DNA of 32,588 nt from an uncultured Nitriliruptoraceae bacterium (GCA_913060655.1 CAJXTG010000017.1:1-32588), one strand, 5' to 3'. Numbered from the stretch's first letter, positions 14,677 to 22,733 are shown. Notes: generated from the sequence alone by a model not told the origin. A program made the numbers and translations.

Positions 14677-15436
14677 GGTGCACCATCACGCACTCGCGTC
14701 GCCAGCGCTCCAGCGCGTCCTGCCCGTCGAGGAGGTTCAGGCGCGTGCCCATCCCGAGCGTGGCGATGCGCTCGAACTCCTCGTCGTCGGTGACGACCCG
14801 CACGCCGGCCGGCAGCTCGGCGATCGTCGCGGTGACGTCCTTCGACTTGACCACGACCGTCACCTCGTCGTTGTCCTCCAGACCCGGCAGCTCCTGCTCG
14901 CTGCCGCCCTTGATGACGTACAGCGTGCGCCCGTCCTGCACGTACCAGGCGGGCCGCTGGGCGACCGCGCCCTTCGGCTGCGGGATGTTCAACCAGACGA
15001 TCGAGCCCTTCTTCAGCGCCGTCTCGACCGCGTCCATCGTCGCACCGCTCGCGACGAGCGAGCGCGGCGCGTCGACGAACACGGGCACCCGGCCGACGAG
15101 CTGCCCGTCGAGGTAGAGGAGGAGGGTGTGCTCGCCGGCGTCGGTGATCGTCACCGGCGTGTCGACCTCGAGCCGGAACAGGTCCTCGTACATCTCGCCG
15201 CGCAGCTGCACGAGCCGCGGGTCGGACTCCCAGATGACCGTCCCGGACGGGTCGGCGAGCGCGACGACCTCCTCGTACCGCCCGTGCGCCCCCTTGTAGA
15301 CCCGGTTGACACGGAACGGTTCGGTCTGCGCCGGCAGCTCGGCGAGGACCCGCACGGCGGGGTCGGCCCGCCCCGTCTCGTCGAAGTGCGCCGCGTCGAA
15401 CGCGACGGCGGACAGCACCTTCACGGCCTGGACCAC
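14660..15436 (-). CDS. Two-part protein: DUF6941-like beta domain plus possible split barrel
   Basis: 258 residues, not firmly recognised. The first half (residues ~3-125) looks like the DUF6941 type of beta-sandwich: an opening strand KVLSAVAFDAAHFDETG, a middle with GTVIWESDPR, and a closing GEHTLLLYLDGQLVGRVPVFV. The second half has PAWYVQDGRTLYVIKGGSEQ, then VTVVVKSKD, somewhat like an FMN-type split barrel, though I see no flavin signature. It ends with a helix containing RWRRECVMVHL. No signal peptide or membrane segment. The GTG at 15436 has GAGGAGG 9-15 bases before it, and TAGGCT is 23 bases upstream. Both domain names are pattern-based inference. Confidence 0.7.
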   Translation of the reverse strand: MVQAVKVLSAVAFDAAHFDETGRADPAVRVLAELPAQTEPFRVNRVYKGAHGRYEEVVALADPSGTVIWESDPRLVQLRGEMYEDLFRLEVDTPVTITDAGEHTLLLYLDGQLVGRVPVFVDAPRSLVASGATMDAVETALKKGSIVWLNIPQPKGAVAQRPAWYVQDGRTLYVIKGGSEQELPGLEDNDEVTVVVKSKDVTATIAELPAGVRVVTDDEEFERIATLGMGTRLNLLDGQDALERWRRECVMVHLTPLG

Positions 15437-15459
15437 GGCGGACCTCCTCGGGGGCGCCC

Positions 15460-15465
15460 AGCCTA
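15460..15465 (-). promoter_or_regulatory. Putative -10 box (TAGGCT) for the 14660-15436 gene
   Basis: Hexamer 23 bases upstream of the GTG at 15436, a typical distance for a short leader. Confidence 0.45.
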
Positions 15466-15496
15466 GCCGTGCCCCCGTGCGGGCCGGCCGGACGAC

Positions 15497-15502
15497 TACC
15501 GT
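15497..15502 (+). promoter_or_regulatory. Putative -10 box (TACCGT) of a leaderless PHP transcript
   Basis: Six bases separate the hexamer from the ATG at 15509, the same arrangement as before the cupin gene. There is no Shine-Dalgarno. Confidence 0.45.
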
Positions 15503-15508
15503 CGCGGC

Positions 15509-16372
15509 ATGAGCGCCGACGCCGCCTTCGACCTCCACACGCACAGCACCTGCTCCGACGGGCACCACCCTCCGGCCGACGTCGTCGCGATGGCGCACGC
15601 GGCGGGGCTCGCCGGCATGGCGCTCACCGACCACGACACCGGCGCGGGCCTCGCCGAGGCGGCCGCCGCCGGTGAGGCGCTCGGCGTCGAGGTCGTGCCC
15701 GGCATCGAGTTCTCCGCCGAGGACGCCGGCCGGTCCGTGCACGTGCTCGGCTACTGGGCCGACCACACCGAGCCGACCCTCGCCGCCGAGCTCGCCCGGC
15801 TGCGGGACGCCCGCACCGACCGTGCCCGCCGGATGGTGGAGCGCTTCAACACGCTGGGGGTGCCCGTCACGTTCGCGCGCGTCGCCGAGCTCGCCGGCGC
15901 CGCGCCGGTCGGACGGCCGCACGTCGCGCAGGCGGTCGTGGAGACGGGGGCCTGCGCCGACGAGCGGGAGGTGTTCGACCGCTACCTCGCCGACGGCGGC
16001 CCGGCGGACGTGCCCAAGCATGCGGTCGACCCGGTCCGCGCCGTCGAGCTGCTGCGTGGCGCCGGCGCCACGGTCGTGCTCGCCCACCCGGGGCTGTTCG
16101 GCGCCCGCGACGGGGCGACGGAGGTGCCCGTCGCCGTGCTCGACGGGATGGTCGCCGCCGGGCTCGCCGGCGTCGAGGCCCGGCATCCCGCCCACGACGC
16201 CCCGACCGTGGACCGGTGGACGGCGCTCGCGGCCGAGCGGGGGCTGGTCGTCACCGCCGGCTCGGACTTCCACGGCGGGGAACGGGACGGCACCGTCGGT
16301 GCCGCGGTGACCGACCGGGAGGCCGTCGACCGCCTACGCTCGCTCCGTCCGACCGGCGCGCCAGCGCCGTAG
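15509..16372 (+). CDS. PHP-domain phosphoesterase (RNase AM / nucleotide phosphatase-like)
   Basis: 287-residue PHP-family metal-dependent phosphoesterase, similar to RNase AM (YciV) and 3',5'-nucleoside bisphosphate phosphatases. Metal-binding motifs in order: DLHTHSTCSDG (residues 8-18), LTDHDT (~39), PGIEFSAE (~64), GRPHVAQAV, VLAHPG and TAGSDFHGG near the end. All nine-ligand positions appear to be filled. The insertion between motifs (residues ~95-165) is typical of the YciV group. ATG at 15509 has no ribosome binding site, and the -10 candidate lies six bases before it. It precedes the FHA-LuxR gene by 52 bases on the same strand and may read through. Confidence 0.9.
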   Translation: MSADAAFDLHTHSTCSDGHHPPADVVAMAHAAGLAGMALTDHDTGAGLAEAAAAGEALGVEVVPGIEFSAEDAGRSVHVLGYWADHTEPTLAAELARLRDARTDRARRMVERFNTLGVPVTFARVAELAGAAPVGRPHVAQAVVETGACADEREVFDRYLADGGPADVPKHAVDPVRAVELLRGAGATVVLAHPGLFGARDGATEVPVAVLDGMVAAGLAGVEARHPAHDAPTVDRWTALAAERGLVVTAGSDFHGGERDGTVGAAVTDREAVDRLRSLRPTGAPAP

Positions 16373-16424
16373 GAGGTGCACGGGACCCTGCAGGCGCCGA
16401 GGGCGCCGCGGAGGAGGTGACGGG

Positions 16425-17009
16425 ATGGCGGAGCAGCAGAAGGCGCGCAAGGTCGTCCCCGTCCCCACGCTCCACTTCAGCGAGGGGGCCCAGGCGGGTC
16501 GCACCATCCGGCTCGATCACGAGGTCGGGACGGTCGGGCGGCGTGAGGACAACGCCTACGTCATCCAGGACCCGCGGGTGTCCCGGGTCCACGCCGAGGT
16601 CCGACGGGTCGCGTCCGCCGTGCTCGTCACCGACCTCGACTCGTCGGCGGGCACGAGCGTCAACGGTGAGCCGATCACCGGCCCCCGGTCACTGCACCAC
16701 GGCGACCGCGTCGCGTTCGGACCGGTCGTCACCGTCTTCGAGGACCCCGCCGTCGCCGCACAGCACGAGGACGACACGCTCGTGCTGACGATGCCGACCC
16801 CGGAGGAGCTCGAGACGCCGCACCTGTCGAAGCGTCAGCTCGAGGTGCTGCAGGGGATGGCCCAGGGCAAGACGAACAACCAGATCGGCGAGGAGCTCGG
16901 CGTGACCGAGCGCACCGTCAAGGCCTACGCGCAGGAGCTGTTCGACAAGCTCGGCGCACGCAACCGCGCCGGCGCGGTCGCCGAGGCGGCACGGCTCAAG
17001 CTCCTCTGA
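16425..17009 (+). CDS. FHA-LuxR fusion transcriptional regulator
   Basis: 194-residue protein joining a phosphothreonine-binding FHA domain to a LuxR/GerE-type DNA-binding helix-turn-helix. FHA domain, residues ~14-110: GTVGRREDNAYVI, then VSRVHAEVR (Ser/His binding loop) and SSAGTSVNG. A ~15-residue acidic linker follows (EDDTLVLTMPTPEE). HTH, residues ~132-194: LSKRQLEVLQGMAQGKTNNQIGEELGVTERTVKAYAQELFDKLGARNRAGAV. There is no receiver domain. The ATG has GGAGGTGA upstream. The likely mode is DNA binding tuned by Ser/Thr kinase phosphorylation of itself or a partner. No kinase gene is in the window, and the target genes are unknown. Confidence 0.9.
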   Translation: MAEQQKARKVVPVPTLHFSEGAQAGRTIRLDHEVGTVGRREDNAYVIQDPRVSRVHAEVRRVASAVLVTDLDSSAGTSVNGEPITGPRSLHHGDRVAFGPVVTVFEDPAVAAQHEDDTLVLTMPTPEELETPHLSKRQLEVLQGMAQGKTNNQIGEELGVTERTVKAYAQELFDKLGARNRAGAVAEAARLKLL

Positions 17010-17033
17010 CCGTCCCCGTCAGGCCCGTCCCGC

Positions 17034-18902
17034 TCAGGGCAGGTGCTCGACCTTCACGCGCCGTGCGCGCTGCGCCGCGCTCTCACCCGGCTGCCCCTGC
17101 GGCGCCGACGTCGACGTCGACGAGGTGCCGGACGTGGCGCTCTCGGCACCTCCGCGCCGCGCACCAGCGCCGCCACGCTCACCGCCGCCACGCTCACCGC
17201 CGCCTCCGCCGCCTCGGCGGCCGCGGCCACCGCGCCGGCGACGTCCGCCCTGACCGCCCGAGCCCGACGCGCCCTCGGACCCCCGGTCGGAACGCTCCCG
17301 GCCGGGCGCATCACCGCCGGTGTCCTGCGTCGCGGTGGACCCGGACGCCGACGCAGAATCCGAGGCTGGACTGGAGGCCGCGCTCGCGGCTGCAGCACCC
17401 GAGCCGGAGCGGGAACGCTTGCGCGGACGCCGCTGCCGGTCGCCGTCACGAGTCGACCCGCCGTCCGCGTCCTGCTCCTGCTTCCCACGCTGCCCGCCGG
17501 CGTCGCCACCACGTCCACCGCGGCCGCCCTGCTCGCCGCGTCCACCGCGCCCGCCCTCGTCGCGCGGCTGGTCCGAGCCCTTGCCGCGACCACCACGACC
17601 ACCGCGGCCGCCCTGGTCGCCGCGTCCACCGCGGCCGCCCTGGTCGCCGCGTCCACCGCGGCCGCCCTGGTCGCCGCGTCCACCGCGGCCGCGATCGCCG
17701 TCACCGCCCGAGCGGCGACGCGCCACGGACCGGGCCCACGGCACCTCGTCGGGCAGGTCGAACAGTTCGATGAGCTCCGGCGACGTCGAGAACGTCTCAC
17801 GGACCTCGAGGTCGGTGCGGTCGATCGCCCGGCGGATGAGGTTGGCGCGTTCCGCCTCCTGGTGCTCCACGAACGTGACGGCGACCCCCGCACGGCCCGC
17901 ACGGGCGGTGCGCCCGATGCGGTGCAGGTACATCTTCTCGTCCTCGGGGCAGTCGTAGTTCACGACGTGCGAGACGTTCTGCACGTCGAGCCCGCGGGCC
18001 GCGACCTCCGTGGCGACCAGCACGCTCACCTTGCCGTCACGGAAGCGTTCGAGGTTGCGCTCACGGGTCGTCTGCCGCAGGTCGCCGTGGATCGCGATCG
18101 CCTCCGAGCCGAGGTCGGCGAGCTCCTCGACGAGCCGGTCGGCCATGTGCTTCGTGCGGACGAACACGTACACGTTGCCGCGGTCGCGGGACTGCAGCAG
18201 GCGGGCGAGCAGCCGCGGCTTGTCCATGCGGTGCACCAGCATGAAGTGCTGGTCGACCTTCGGGGCGGTCTCACCCTCCGACTGGTCGGCGCGGGTGAAC
18301 GTCGGGCTGATCATGTAGCGGCGGCCCATCCGCACGATCGCGGTCGGCATCGTCGCGCTGAACAGCATCGTGTGCCGCTCCGTCGGGCACGACTCGATGA
18401 GCCGCTCGACGTCGGGGAGGAAGCCCATGTCGAGCATCTCGTCGGCCTCGTCGAGGACGAGCACGCGCACCCGGGACAGGTCGAGCGTCCCACGGTTCAG
18501 ATGGTCGAGCAGCCGGCCGGGCGTGCCGACGACGACGTGCACGCCGCTCTCGAGCGCCTCCGTCTGCTCCTCGTAGGGGGTGCCGCCGTACACGGCGATC
18601 GAGCGGATGCCCAGCGCCGTGCCGATCGTCAGGTCCTCGTGGACCTGCACGCACAGCTCACGGGTGGGGACGATGACGAGCGCCTGCGTCCCGTCGACGT
18701 CGGGGTCGATGCGCTCCAGCAGCGGCAGGCCGAACGCGAGCGTCTTGCCGGTGCCGGTGCGGGCCTGCCCGATGAGGTCGTCGCCCGCGAGGGCCATCGG
18801 GAGGGTCAGTGCCTGGATGGGGAACGGATGGGTGATGCCCTTGGCCTCGAGCGCGTCGCACAGGGCGGCGTCGACGCCGAGGTCCCGGAAGGTCTCGGTC
18901 AC
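17034..18902 (-). CDS. DEAD-box RNA helicase with RG-rich tail
   Basis: 622-residue ATP-dependent RNA helicase (DeaD/RhlE/CshA type) for RNA unwinding in ribosome assembly or mRNA decay. Motifs: Q motif FPIQ, ARTGTGKT (Lys53), PTREL, GG, TPGR, DEAD at residues 151-154, SAT, RGLDVQNV and HRIGRTARAG. From about residue 400 the tail is low complexity: RG/GGRGDQ repeats, then basic and Ala/Ser-rich stretches, then another RGG block, a probable RNA-binding disordered region. Three exact 27-base repeats encode part of it. GTG start at 18902 has a weak GAGAGAA upstream. The nearest well-formed -10 box is about 160 bases away, leaving a long leader. Confidence 0.93.
   Translation of the reverse strand: MTETFRDLGVDAALCDALEAKGITHPFPIQALTLPMALAGDDLIGQARTGTGKTLAFGLPLLERIDPDVDGTQALVIVPTRELCVQVHEDLTIGTALGIRSIAVYGGTPYEEQTEALESGVHVVVGTPGRLLDHLNRGTLDLSRVRVLVLDEADEMLDMGFLPDVERLIESCPTERHTMLFSATMPTAIVRMGRRYMISPTFTRADQSEGETAPKVDQHFMLVHRMDKPRLLARLLQSRDRGNVYVFVRTKHMADRLVEELADLGSEAIAIHGDLRQTTRERNLERFRDGKVSVLVATEVAARGLDVQNVSHVVNYDCPEDEKMYLHRIGRTARAGRAGVAVTFVEHQEAERANLIRRAIDRTDLEVRETFSTSPELIELFDLPDEVPWARSVARRRSGGDGDRGRGGRGDQGGRGGRGDQGGRGGRGDQGGRGGRGGRGKGSDQPRDEGGRGGRGEQGGRGGRGGDAGGQRGKQEQDADGGSTRDGDRQRRPRKRSRSGSGAAAASAASSPASDSASASGSTATQDTGGDAPGRERSDRGSEGASGSGGQGGRRRRGGRGRRGGGGGGERGGGERGGAGARRGGAESATSGTSSTSTSAPQGQPGESAAQRARRVKVEHLP
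17601..17692 (-). repeat. 27-base tandem repeats inside the helicase gene
   Basis: Three perfect 27-base copies start at 17601, 17628 and 17655, with a partial fourth from 17682. A one-mismatch copy lies at 17517-17543. They encode nine-residue GGRGDQ-type units. Identical third positions suggest recent slippage or recombination. Confidence 0.85.
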
Positions 18903-19062
18903 AGGTTCTCTCTACGGTCGGGGCGGCCCGGAGGGTGCGGGTCGACGCGGGGCGTGACCTCGGTGAGCCGCGGACCGCGGCGGTGCGCTCCGACGGGCTT
19001 GGGAGTGGCCGGTGCGGTGCGGGCGGCGCAGGGGCGCCGCGACGTCGGAGACGGTGCCGGAG

Positions 19063-19068
19063 ACGGTA
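19063..19068 (-). promoter_or_regulatory. Putative -10 box (TACCGT) for the helicase gene
   Basis: Hexamer 160 bases upstream of the helicase GTG; it would give a long 5' leader. A less convincing TAGAGA lies only 6 bases from the start (18909-18914). Confidence 0.3.
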
Positions 19069-19084
19069 CCACCCGGGGCTCCAC

Positions 19085-19090
19085 TAGCGT
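19085..19090 (+). promoter_or_regulatory. Putative -10 box (TAGCGT) for the DUF885 gene
   Basis: Hexamer 22 bases before the ATG at 19113. Confidence 0.45.
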
Positions 19091-19112
19091 CGGCCACGGC
19101 GAGAAGGGCGTC

Positions 19113-20936
19113 ATGGAGGCCGTCGCACCGCGGATCGAGGCGCTCACGGAGCGTCTCGTCGACCACGTGCGCGACCACGAGCCGGTGGAGGCGACGCGGC
19201 TGGGGGTCACCGGCCGCGACGGGGACCTGCCCGACCTGTCCCTCCCCGCGCTCGAGGCACGGCAGCGGTCCCTCGCCGACCTCGAGACGGCCGTGCGGCT
19301 GGAGCTCGGCGCACTCACCGGCCCCCGCTCGGGTGGGCGCACCGGCACGGTCCGTGAGCTCGCCGGGGACCTCGACCTGCTGCTCGACGCCGTCCGCTGG
19401 CGGCAGATCGAGCTCGCGGAGCGGCCGGCGCTGGCCCTCGACCCCGGTGTCGCGTTCGGGCTCGCGACCGGCGGGGTGCTCGACCTGCTGCGCGACCTCG
19501 ACCCGGTCGAGGACGTCCCGACCTCCGCACGCGGCGTCGAGCACGCGGCGGTGCGCGCCGAGGAGCGGCGGCGCCGGCTCGGGGACGCGGTGCGCCGCGC
19601 CCGTGCGGTGCCCGCGATGCTCGAGCAGGCCGGCGGACTGCTCACCGGCGTGTCCGCCCCCGCCTACGACCTCGTCGTCGAGCGGCTCCCGGGCGCGGTG
19701 GCGCTGATGCGCGAACGGCTGCCCGCGGCGGTCGCCGCCGCCGGCGGTGACGTCGACGCGGCGCGCGACGCCGGCGAGTACGCGGCGGAGGGGCTCGAGG
19801 CGTTCGCCGCCCTCGTCGACGAGCTCGTCGACGACCGCCGGCTCGACTGGCGCGTCGGCCCGACCCACGTCGAACGCGGCCTGCGGCTCGCGGTCGGCAC
19901 GACCATGCCGGCGCAGGAGCTGGAGGACCGGGCGCGGACCACGCTGACCGAGACGCGTGCGGAGATGGTCGAGCTCGCCGCGGCCGGCTGGCAGCGGCGC
20001 TTCCCCGGCGTCGCCCGACCGGCCGACGACGACGAGCTGCTGCGTCGCGTGCTCGACGACGTCGCCGCGGCCGCGGTCGCGCCGGGCCGGCTGCTCGCCG
20101 AGGCGCGGCGGGCCGTCGACGAGGCGCACGCGTTCGTCGCCGACCTCGACCTCGTCGACCTGCCGCCGGCGGCCGACCTGCGGGTCGAGCCGATGCCCGT
20201 CGAGGAGCGGGGCGTCGCCGTCGCCCTGCTGCGCCGCCCGCCGCCGCTCACCCGCGGCCGTCCGAGCACCTACCTGCTCAGCCCCGTGCCCGACACGTGG
20301 GACGCGGCGCGGGCCCGTTCGTTCCTGCGCGAGTACCACCCGGCGATGCTGCGCTCCCTCGCCGTGCACGAGGCGACGCCGGGCCACTTCGTCCAGCTCG
20401 CCCACGCGGCGCAGCATCCGCGGCCGGTGCGGCGGCTGCTCGGCCGGCCGGTGTTCAGCGAGGGCTGGGCGATGCTGATGGAGGAGGTCATCCTCGAGGT
20501 CGGCTTCGGCACGGACGGCACCTCGGCGGTCGCCCGCGACGACCTGCTGCTGACCCAGCGGAAGATGAAGCTGCGGGCCGCGGCGAACGCGCTGCTCGAC
20601 CTGGGCCTGCACGCCGGGTCGATGACCGACGCGGACGCGATGGGGCTGCTGCGCGACTCGGCGCTGCAGGAACGGGCGGAGGCGGAGGGCAAGCTGCGGC
20701 GGGCGAAGCTCACGTCGGTGCAGCTGTCCTCCTACTACGCGGGGCTGACGGAGCTGAAGGCGCTGCGCCGGGGCGTGCAGGCCCGGGAGGGCGCCGCGTT
20801 CGACCTCGGCACGTTCCTCCGCCGGGTGCTGTCACACGGCACGCCCACCGTCGCGCTCGTCGCCGAGGCGCTCGCCGACGGTGCGCCCGAGCGCCGCCCG
20901 TTCGCCGTCGCCCAGCCGACCGCCGGCGGGTCCTGA
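19113..20936 (+). CDS. DUF885-family zinc metallopeptidase-like protein
   Basis: 607-residue DUF885 protein, related to M32-type carboxypeptidases and largely alpha-helical. The probable zinc site is HEATPGHFVQ (HExxxGH form), with downstream Glu in FSEGWAMLMEEVILE, both in the C-terminal third (residues ~415-460). LLTQRKMKLRAAANALLDLGLHAG and SSYYAGLTEL are also characteristic. There is no signal peptide, so it is probably cytoplasmic. The ATG at 19113 has GAGAAGGG 4-11 bases upstream. It is a single-gene unit, divergent from the helicase and convergent with the SpoU gene. The peptide substrate is unknown. Confidence 0.88.
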   Translation: MEAVAPRIEALTERLVDHVRDHEPVEATRLGVTGRDGDLPDLSLPALEARQRSLADLETAVRLELGALTGPRSGGRTGTVRELAGDLDLLLDAVRWRQIELAERPALALDPGVAFGLATGGVLDLLRDLDPVEDVPTSARGVEHAAVRAEERRRRLGDAVRRARAVPAMLEQAGGLLTGVSAPAYDLVVERLPGAVALMRERLPAAVAAAGGDVDAARDAGEYAAEGLEAFAALVDELVDDRRLDWRVGPTHVERGLRLAVGTTMPAQELEDRARTTLTETRAEMVELAAAGWQRRFPGVARPADDDELLRRVLDDVAAAAVAPGRLLAEARRAVDEAHAFVADLDLVDLPPAADLRVEPMPVEERGVAVALLRRPPPLTRGRPSTYLLSPVPDTWDAARARSFLREYHPAMLRSLAVHEATPGHFVQLAHAAQHPRPVRRLLGRPVFSEGWAMLMEEVILEVGFGTDGTSAVARDDLLLTQRKMKLRAAANALLDLGLHAGSMTDADAMGLLRDSALQERAEAEGKLRRAKLTSVQLSSYYAGLTELKALRRGVQAREGAAFDLGTFLRRVLSHGTPTVALVAEALADGAPERRPFAVAQPTAGGS

Positions 20937-21025
20937 CCCGCACCGACCGCGCGGCCCGCCCAGCGCCAGCCCGGAGCCAGCCCAGCGCCGGGGCAGGGCC
21001 GGGCCGGGGCCGAGGCAGGGCCGGG
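20937..21025. repeat. Degenerate GC repeats in a convergent gap
   Basis: The 89-base gap is built of short direct repeats: CAGCGCC and GCCAGCCC units, then CAGGGCCGGG-like units three times. It could act as a structured 3' end for one or both flanking genes. Confidence 0.5.
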
Positions 21026-21781
21026 TCAGGGCCGGTAGGCCAGCACCGCCGCGGCCGTCGCCAGGTTCAGGCTGGACACGCCGTCCTGCATCGGGATCGC
21101 CACGCGGGCGCTCGCCCGCTCGCGCAGCGCGCCGCTGAGCCCACCCCGCTCCGTGCCGAGCGCGACGGCCGCGTCGACGGGCACGTCGGCGTCCTCGAGG
21201 GGGACACCGTCGGGGTCGAGGGCGACCAGCGGTCGCGTCGAGGCGGCGAGGAGCGTGTCGAGCGCGGCGAGGTCGGGGACGTGGACGACGTCGACGGCGA
21301 AGTGCAGCCCGGCGGCCGCCCGCACCACCCCGGCGCCCCACGGGTCGAGCGTGCCGACGACGACGACGCCGGCGAGCTCCGCGGCGGCCGCGACCCGCAC
21401 GACCGCCCCGGTGTTGCCCGCGTGCCGCGGCTCCTCGAGGACGAGCAGCCGGGCCGGACGGGCCAGCATCGCCGCCACGTCCACGGTCGGTCGGCGCGCC
21501 ACGGCCAGGCAGGGGGAGGGCAGCGCCCGCCCGCCGGTGAGCGCACGCCACACGCCGTCCTCGACGTCGCCGGGGACGACGGGCAGCGTCACGTCGGGGG
21601 CGAGCCGGGCCAGCAGCCGGGCGAGCTCGTCCGCGTCGGGGGTCGCGACGACGTCGACGGTCGCGCCGAAGCGGACCGCGTGCTTCAGCGCGTGCATGCC
21701 CTCGAGCAGGACGAGCGACGGGTCGCGCTGCGCACGGCGCAGCAGCGCGAGGTCGTCGGCGGCGAGCGGCCCGCTCAGCAC
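21026..21781 (-). CDS. SpoU/TrmH-family RNA 2'-O-methyltransferase
   Basis: 251-residue SPOUT methyltransferase that methylates a ribose 2'-OH in rRNA or tRNA. The N-terminal part (residues ~1-95) is a substrate-binding domain with LVLLEGMHALKHAV. The SPOUT domain has motif 1 LVLEEPRHAGNTGAVVRVA, motif 2 ALGTERGGLS and motif 3 IPMQDGVSSLNLATAAAVLAY with the knot. The GTG at 21781 overlaps the end of the upstream membrane-protein gene by seven bases, and a G-rich stretch just before it can serve as ribosome binding site. The exact target nucleotide cannot be predicted. Probably co-transcribed with 21775-22644. Confidence 0.92.
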   Translation of the reverse strand: MLSGPLAADDLALLRRAQRDPSLVLLEGMHALKHAVRFGATVDVVATPDADELARLLARLAPDVTLPVVPGDVEDGVWRALTGGRALPSPCLAVARRPTVDVAAMLARPARLLVLEEPRHAGNTGAVVRVAAAAELAGVVVVGTLDPWGAGVVRAAAGLHFAVDVVHVPDLAALDTLLAASTRPLVALDPDGVPLEDADVPVDAAVALGTERGGLSGALRERASARVAIPMQDGVSSLNLATAAAVLAYRP

Positions 21782-22644
21782 AGCCCCCCGACGAGCGCGA
21801 GGGGGCTGAGGCACGTCGGCCACAGGTGCACGGCGACGGCGAGGGGCACGAGCGGCCACGTCCCACGGGCGCTGAGCGCGAGCGTGCCGATGACGGCGGT
21901 CATGCCGGCGGCGAGCGCGCCGGCCTGCAGCCCCAGGCCGAAGCCGGAGCCGGACACGTGCAGGTAGACGGCGAGGCCTGCGGGCAGCAGCAGCGCGAGC
22001 CGGGGGGCGACCCGCCGGGCGTCGACGAGCCGGTCGGCGGCCAGCACGATCGCGGCGAGCGCGACGGCGTTGACGACGACGCGCACCGGCGACGCCCCGA
22101 GCGGCACGCGCAGCAGTCCGACGACGAGCGCGACGGCGGCGGCACCCATCCCCACGGTGCGCAGCAGCCGGCGCAGCGGCCATTCGGGGGAGCGGGGGAA
22201 CGCCTCGGCACCTCGGCGCACCAGGAACGGGACGAGCACGAGCGTCCCGACGGTGAACGCGGCGATGAGGACCAGCTGCAGCGGGTCGCCGGAGAGGCGG
22301 CCGAGCAGCGCGTCGCCCCATCCGGCGCCGACGGTGCGCATCGCGAGCACGCCGGCGACGACGGCGGGGACGGCGAGCGGCAGGCCGGTGGCCGCGCCCG
22401 CAGCGCCGCCGGGGGCGTCGGGTGCGGAGGTGAAGCCGAGGGCGGTGGCGACCGCCCGCCCGCCGGGTCCGGAGCGGCTGCGGATGAGCAGCAGCGGGAC
22501 GAGGGCGGTCAGCGCGAGGATGCCGCCGGCGCCGATGAGCACCCCGTCGACGCCGCTGCGGCCGAGCAGGCCGCCGACGAGCAGCGGGCCGAACACGAGC
22601 GCGGCGACGGTCAGCGCCAGGTCGCTGCGAGCCTCGTCACCCAT
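21775..22644 (-). CDS. Multi-pass membrane protein of unknown function
   Basis: 289 residues with about nine to ten hydrophobic helices covering nearly the whole length (for example residues ~8-30, 34-54, 89-103, 122-142, 163-180, 187-204, 214-230, 232-256 and 262-285). Arg-rich loops (LIRSRSGPGGR, FLVRRGAEAFPRSPEWPLRRLL, DRLVDARRVAPR) suggest several cytoplasmic turns. No transporter or enzyme motif is recognised. The ATG at 22644 has GAGGTGA upstream, and a TAGCGT box is 28 bases away. It overlaps the SpoU gene by seven bases, implying an operon, but a functional link to RNA methylation is not evident. Confidence 0.8.
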   Translation of the reverse strand: MGDEARSDLALTVAALVFGPLLVGGLLGRSGVDGVLIGAGGILALTALVPLLLIRSRSGPGGRAVATALGFTSAPDAPGGAAGAATGLPLAVPAVVAGVLAMRTVGAGWGDALLGRLSGDPLQLVLIAAFTVGTLVLVPFLVRRGAEAFPRSPEWPLRRLLRTVGMGAAAVALVVGLLRVPLGASPVRVVVNAVALAAIVLAADRLVDARRVAPRLALLLPAGLAVYLHVSGSGFGLGLQAGALAAGMTAVIGTLALSARGTWPLVPLAVAVHLWPTCLSPLALVGGLC

Positions 22645-22672
22645 GCGGTCACCTCGACGGTCGGACCGCGGG

Positions 22673-22678
22673 ACGCTA
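22673..22678 (-). promoter_or_regulatory. Putative -10 box (TAGCGT) for the membrane protein-SpoU operon
   Basis: Hexamer 28 bases upstream of the ATG at 22644, 12 bases from the oppositely directed TAGGCT. Confidence 0.45.
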
Positions 22679-22690
22679 CCCCCGCGTCGG

Positions 22691-22696
22691 TAGGCT
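22691..22696 (+). promoter_or_regulatory. Putative -10 box (TAGGCT) for cinA-mca
   Basis: Hexamer 37 bases before the ATG at 22734; forms a compact divergent promoter with 22673-22678. Confidence 0.45.
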
Positions 22697-22733
22697 CCCG
22701 GCGGCGCGCGCCGGTGCGCCGTGGGCGGAGGCG

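Noticed and set aside
474-16424. A phage, insertion sequence or recent horizontal island
   Set aside because: No transposase, integrase, tRNA-flanked repeat or composition break was seen; GC and codon use look even throughout apart from the short AT patch at 4291-4325.
17601-17692. CRISPR-like array
   Set aside because: The 27-base units are directly abutting, without spacers, and in frame inside the helicase gene; this is a coding tandem repeat.
17043-20936. A very long open frame antisense to the DEAD helicase and running into the DUF885 gene
   Set aside because: Only the part from 19113 encodes a recognisable protein. The antisense part is Ala/Arg/Val-rich, mirrors the RG repeats, and is open only because stop codons are rare at this GC content.
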